DNA of 9,734 bases from RGIG4034 sp045628945. Its GTDB lineage: Bacteria; Bacillota; Clostridia; Lachnospirales; Lachnospiraceae. Under the pieces are notes generated by a model. That model made no database searches and had not been told where the DNA came from. It saw only the letters and a program-made list of their open reading frames with translations. Shown here in pieces: positions 6,729 through 9,734 of this stretch. The DNA lies in NCBI GenBank assembly GCA_045628945.1, contig JAZQQG010000007.1, positions 1 through 9,734 of the forward strand, read 5' to 3'. A program made the translations under genes and the position numbers. Position 1 is the stretch's first letter. Each line of letters opens with the position of its first letter.

Positions 6729-7478
6729 ATGTATCAGTTCTTCGTGGACTTCGCTCAGATTGATATCGCAAACAAGAGAGTCACCATTACCGGTGCGGAT
6801 GTGAATCATATCAAAAACGTCCTTCGTATGCGTGCGGGGGAGGAGATTGATGTGCGCGACGGCGTGAATCCGACGGAATATCGCTGCATCATTGCCGCAT
6901 TGCGGGAGGATGCGGTGGAATGTGAACTGGCTTTTGTCAAAGAAGACGGTGTGGAGCTTCCGGTACGTGCAATCCTGTTTCAGGGGTTACCCAAGTCCGA
7001 TAAAATGGAACTTATTATTCAGAAGGCTGTGGAATTAGGGGTCAGTGAGATTGTTCCGGTGGCGACCGCCCGCAGTGTGATGAAAATCGACCCGAAGAAG
7101 GAAAAAAATAAAATTGAGCGCTACAATGCAATCGCCATGGCGGCAGCGAAGCAGAGCAAACGGTCTGTGATTCCCACCGTCACAGGGGTAATGTCCATGA
7201 AGGAAGCCCTGGCCTATGCAGGAGATTGCAATGTACGATTGATTCCCTACGAGCTTGCGGAGGGGATGAAATATACCAGAGAGATGATGTCACAGATTAA
7301 ACCCGGAGACTCGGTTGCGATTTTTATCGGACCGGAGGGTGGTTTTGCGGAGAATGAGATTGCGGCTGCAGAGGCAGCAGGTGTGAAGGCAATCACGCTC
7401 GGCAAACGAATTCTGCGAACCGAGACAGCCGGAATGACGGTGTTATCCTGGCTTGTATATCTCATGGAAGAGGACTAG
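6729..7478 (+). CDS. rsmE: 16S rRNA m3U1498 methyltransferase RsmE
   Basis: RsmE is a SPOUT-class, SAM-dependent enzyme that methylates N3 of U1498 in 16S rRNA in the small subunit. At 249 aa the length is normal. The N-terminal RNA-binding (PUA-like) part includes the HIKNVLRMRAGEEIDVRDG stretch at 27-45. The catalytic part has KSDKMELIIQKAVELGVSEIVP (89-110) and KQSKR (141-145), then the knot signatures IGPEGGF (200-206) and LGKRILRTETA (224-234). GGGAG overlaps the prmA stop and lies nine bases before ATG. The stop is only three bases before the next gene, so the two are almost certainly on one message. Confidence 0.96.
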   Translation: MYQFFVDFAQIDIANKRVTITGADVNHIKNVLRMRAGEEIDVRDGVNPTEYRCIIAALREDAVECELAFVKEDGVELPVRAILFQGLPKSDKMELIIQKAVELGVSEIVPVATARSVMKIDPKKEKNKIERYNAIAMAAAKQSKRSVIPTVTGVMSMKEALAYAGDCNVRLIPYELAEGMKYTREMMSQIKPGDSVAIFIGPEGGFAENEIAAAEAAGVKAITLGKRILRTETAGMTVLSWLVYLMEED

Positions 7479-7481
7479 ATT

Positions 7482-8636
7482 ATGGAATGCTATTTCGATA
7501 ATTCGGCGACGACCGCCTGCAGCGAGGAGGTAATCTCGGCAATGACGGACGCTATGCGTACGACGTACGGGAATCCGTCCAGTATGCATCGTATGGGCGT
7601 AGAGGCAGAGAAACTGGTGATGAATGCCCGTACGCAGATTGCAAAAACGCTTCGTGCCAATCCGGGAGAAATCTTTTTTACCTCCGGCGGAACGGAGTCG
7701 GATAACTGGGCACTTCTCGGAGGAGCCAATACGCTTCGTCGACGCGGCAATCATTTGATCACCACAAGAATTGAGCATCCTGCGATTCTTAACACGATGG
7801 CAGCACTGGAAAAGCAGGGCTTTGAGGTAACGTATCTTCCGACGGATGCTTCCGGTGCGGTGAGCCCGGAACGTGTTCGGGAGGCTTTGCGTGACGACAC
7901 GATTCTTGTATCGGTGATGAGCGTCAATAATGAGATCGGATCGATTCAGCCGGTTGCCGAGATTGGTGCACTGGTACATGCACACAATCCTGAGACTTTG
8001 TTTCATGTAGATGCGGTGCAGGGTTACACCAAGGTGGAGCTGATTCCGAAACGAATGAATATCGACCTGATGTCGGTCAGCGGTCATAAAATCCATGGAC
8101 CGAAGGGAGTCGGTTACTTATATCTTAGCGACAAGGTTCGTTTAACTCCCATTCTTCACGGCGGCGGTCAGCAGAACAATCTGCGTTCCGGCACCGAGAA
8201 TGTGCCGGGCATTGTCGGATTGGGCATAGCTTCGGCAAACGGTTGTCGTGATATGGCAGCCGATACCGAGAAACTTGCCGTCTTAAAAAAGAATTTTGCC
8301 GATGCTCTTTTGGCGGAGGAGGACGTGTTTGTAAACGGTCCGAGTCCGGAAACGGGAGCACCGCATATCTTAAATGTTTCTTTCCAGGGGATTCGTAGCG
8401 AGGTCATGTTACATTCACTGGAGGATAAGGGAATCTATGTGTCGGCAGGAAGCGCGTGCTCTTCGCATAAACGCGAGATGTCTGCGACGCATAAGGCCAT
8501 CGGACTCGATAAGAATCGCGCCGAGTCCGCAATACGTTTTTCATTTTCTTCTTTGACAAATCAGGAGGAATTGGATTACACTATGGAAGTGATTCATACG
8601 CTGTTGCCTGCATTGCGCAGATACAGCCGTAAATAG
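7482..8636 (+). CDS. Cysteine desulfurase (NifS/IscS family)
   Basis: This is a PLP enzyme that takes sulfur from L-cysteine, leaving alanine and an enzyme persulfide that feeds Fe-S clusters or tRNA thiolation. It has 384 aa. Visible residues are the N-terminal YFDNSATT (4-11), SGGTESDN (68-75), His99 in IEHP over the cofactor ring, Asp177 and Gln180 in HVDAVQ, the PLP lysine Lys203 in SVSGHKIHGPKG, RSGTEN (235-240), and catalytic Cys326 in GSACSS. The ribosome site AGAGGA lies inside the end of rsmE. In many Clostridia a gene like this is followed by thiI, which would make it the sulfur donor for 4-thiouridine in tRNA. No thiI or scaffold gene is seen here, so the partner is unknown and I give no symbol. 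Confidence 0.95.
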   Translation: MECYFDNSATTACSEEVISAMTDAMRTTYGNPSSMHRMGVEAEKLVMNARTQIAKTLRANPGEIFFTSGGTESDNWALLGGANTLRRRGNHLITTRIEHPAILNTMAALEKQGFEVTYLPTDASGAVSPERVREALRDDTILVSVMSVNNEIGSIQPVAEIGALVHAHNPETLFHVDAVQGYTKVELIPKRMNIDLMSVSGHKIHGPKGVGYLYLSDKVRLTPILHGGGQQNNLRSGTENVPGIVGLGIASANGCRDMAADTEKLAVLKKNFADALLAEEDVFVNGPSPETGAPHILNVSFQGIRSEVMLHSLEDKGIYVSAGSACSSHKREMSATHKAIGLDKNRAESAIRFSFSSLTNQEELDYTMEVIHTLLPALRRYSRK

Positions 8637-8701
8637 AGAATGCATCGAAGACAAGTTGCTTTGGAAGACGAAAGCATGTTTACGGTGCCACCGGAGGTTC
8701 T

Positions 8702-9397
8702 ATGTTTCATGTAGCCATCTGTGATGACGAGATGACGTCGCTTACTTTGAGTAAGGCTCTTACTGAGAAAATCCTGAACGGAGAGGAAATTGAATATACG
8801 ATTTCTACGTTCTCGGACATGGAATCCTTTTTGAAAAGTGTACGTGCCGGCGCCGTTTACAATGTGCTGTTGGCAGACATTCTGATGACCGGTAAAAATG
8901 GAATCGAAGCAGCCGGAGAGCTTCGCTCTTTGCATGACAATATGCCGATTGTGTTTGTATCCTCGACGGATGCCTATGCACTGGAGGGATATCGCGTGAA
9001 TGCGCTTCGTTACTTGAAGAAGCCGGTGTCGGTGGAAGCGTTGCGGGAAGCATTAATGTGTGCACATTCTCTTTTTAGTGAGGTGGATTACTTAAATCTT
9101 CGCATCGGAGACAGCGTCCGCAAAATTAAATTCTCGGAGATTCTCTACGCAGAGAGTCGTTCGCATGAGCTGACGATTCACACGAAAAGTGAGGATGTTG
9201 TCCTGCGAATGAGTCTGTCGGAATTGGAAGCAGGACTTCCGGCGAAGGGATTTGTAAAGATTCATCGCTCCTATATCGTGAATCTGCAGATGATTCAGCA
9301 GGTGGAGCGTTATAATGCGACCTTGTCAACCGGGGACATTCTTCCGATTGCTCAGGGACAGTTTACAGAAGTGAAGAACCGTTTTGTTGGGCAGTGA
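8702..9397 (+). CDS. LytTR-family response regulator
   Basis: This is a two-domain transcription regulator of the AgrA/LytR type, 231 aa. The receiver domain (about 1-120) has the acidic pair Asp8-Asp9 in ICDDE, phosphoacceptor Asp59 in LLADILMTGKNG, Ser87/Ser88 in VFVSSTD, and the conserved Lys107 before Pro108 in YLKKPVS. The DNA-binding LytTR domain (about 130-228) shows ILYAESRSHELTIHT and the hallmark FVKIHRSYIVNLQMI (184-198). GGAGG at 8693-8697 sits four bases before ATG, rather close. Such regulators usually pair with a membrane kinase, often one sensing a peptide, but no partner lies in the window. The 65-bp gap after the desulfurase gene shows no clear terminator or promoter, so read-through from the heat-shock operon is possible. 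Target genes cannot be told. Confidence 0.93.
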   Translation: MFHVAICDDEMTSLTLSKALTEKILNGEEIEYTISTFSDMESFLKSVRAGAVYNVLLADILMTGKNGIEAAGELRSLHDNMPIVFVSSTDAYALEGYRVNALRYLKKPVSVEALREALMCAHSLFSEVDYLNLRIGDSVRKIKFSEILYAESRSHELTIHTKSEDVVLRMSLSELEAGLPAKGFVKIHRSYIVNLQMIQQVERYNATLSTGDILPIAQGQFTEVKNRFVGQ

Positions 9398-9423
9398 TGT
9401 CCGAACCGTGAAAAAGAATAGGT

Positions 9424-9452
9424 AAAAGGCACGCGACCGGCGTGCCTTTTTT
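9424..9452 (+). terminator. Rho-independent terminator after the response regulator
   Basis: GGCACGC at 9428-9434 pairs perfectly with GCGTGCC at 9440-9446 around the loop GACCG. Four A precede the stem and six T follow it (9447-9452). The flanking A and T runs can extend the stem. It is the only clear intrinsic terminator downstream of the operon promoter in this window. Confidence 0.95.
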
Positions 9453-9454
9453 AT

Positions 9455-9510
9455 GCCCGCGGAAGACCGTCCGCTTAATACATACACAACTTTTCCATGG
9501 AAGATTGTCC
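9455..9510 (-). repeat. Inverted 38-bp family units before copy B
   Basis: On the minus strand this reads GGACAATCTTCCATGGAAAAG, a TATGTATTAA segment, then GCGGACGGTCTTCCGCGG. These are the same blocks as the inverted units at 668-790. GGAAG at 9461 and 9499 gives a 38-bp spacing. The second unit overlaps the left end of the ~250-bp repeat, as also happens at 1-32. Minus-orientation units therefore abut the core element on its left side in both copies. The first unit begins within a few bases of the terminator's T run. Confidence 0.7.
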
Positions 9511-9734
9511 CTGCAGAAAATGCCGGGTGCCTACCCGGTCCTACAGAATCCTTCGTCGTTTGCTCTCCTTAGTGGGACTAAGAGTTCCTGCCGGAATCTT
9601 AGGAACCGGTCGCGGCGGCATCAACTCACATCCGTGATTCGTGATGCCTGGAATTGCCCTCCGTGGCAATTCCCCGCTTGTCTTCCGAGCGGAACCCTAA
9701 GTCCCACTACAGCTCGAGCAAAAAGCCGCAGGAT
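9480..9734 (+). repeat. Interspersed ~250-bp repeat, copy B (cut by window end)
   Basis: This is the direct-orientation second copy of 1-254. It lies right after the response regulator terminator and has one extra T near 9684. It contains the same leader hairpin (CCGGGT/ACCCGG, here with a full C-G base pair at the foot), the AGTGGGACTAAG/CTAAGTCCCACT stem and the GGAATTGCC/GGCAATTCC hairpin, whose loop carries the only change in that region. The window ends inside the outer closing helix, so the right boundary and any following 38-bp array cannot be seen. The candidate RNA fold of copy A applies here from about 9522. Confidence 0.9.

Noticed and set aside
7443..8096. 217-codon minus-strand frame opposite the cysteine desulfurase gene
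   Set aside because: The + strand gene is complete with all catalytic residues. The antisense frame shows no domain and only reflects codon bias of its opposite strand.
8656..8684. Possible promoter before the response regulator (TTGCTT, then TTTACG at 17 bp)
   Set aside because: The -10 match is poor and no better than chance in this composition, so I cannot support a separate promoter.

Overview
The window carries a complete class I heat-shock operon of a Gram-positive (Bacillota) bacterium. The order is hrcA-grpE-dnaK-dnaJ-prmA-rsmE-cysteine desulfurase, followed by a LytTR-type response regulator gene. The CIRCE operator, the Gram-positive form of DnaK (no extra segment in the N-terminal ATPase domain), the strong AGGAGG-type ribosome sites and this gene order point to Clostridia. 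Lachnospiraceae is my best guess, from gene-order knowledge and not from a search. All eight genes are intact and on the + strand.

Layout. Positions 1-~790 are a gene-free repeat island. It holds a ~250-bp element with strong internal pairing (1-256), a short second inverted repeat (255-339), a direct tandem array of a ~38-bp unit (340-650), and three diverged units of the same family in the opposite orientation (~668-790). A sigma-A-type promoter (821-849) and a perfect CIRCE operator (863-889) follow, then hrcA (TTG start), grpE, dnaK, an intergenic hairpin, dnaJ, prmA, rsmE and the cysteine desulfurase gene. The last three gaps before the response regulator are 3 to 13 bp. After a 65-bp gap comes the response regulator, then a clear Rho-independent terminator (9424-9452). 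Directly after the terminator the repeat family returns: one or two units in minus orientation, then a second copy of the ~250-bp element (9480-9734, cut by the window end) in the same orientation as the first.

Function. HrcA bound to CIRCE represses the operon. DnaK, DnaJ and GrpE form the Hsp70 folding cycle. PrmA and RsmE modify ribosomal protein L11 and 16S rRNA. The cysteine desulfurase mobilises sulfur. The regulator is an orphan here: no kinase or peptide gene is visible.

The least ordinary part is the repeat. By hand its core folds into a long interrupted stem closed around four hairpins. The two copies differ mainly at unpaired positions, and two of the differences inside helices keep pairing only if the + strand is the RNA. 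It may be an undescribed structured RNA or a non-autonomous mobile element. I could not assign it to a known family.
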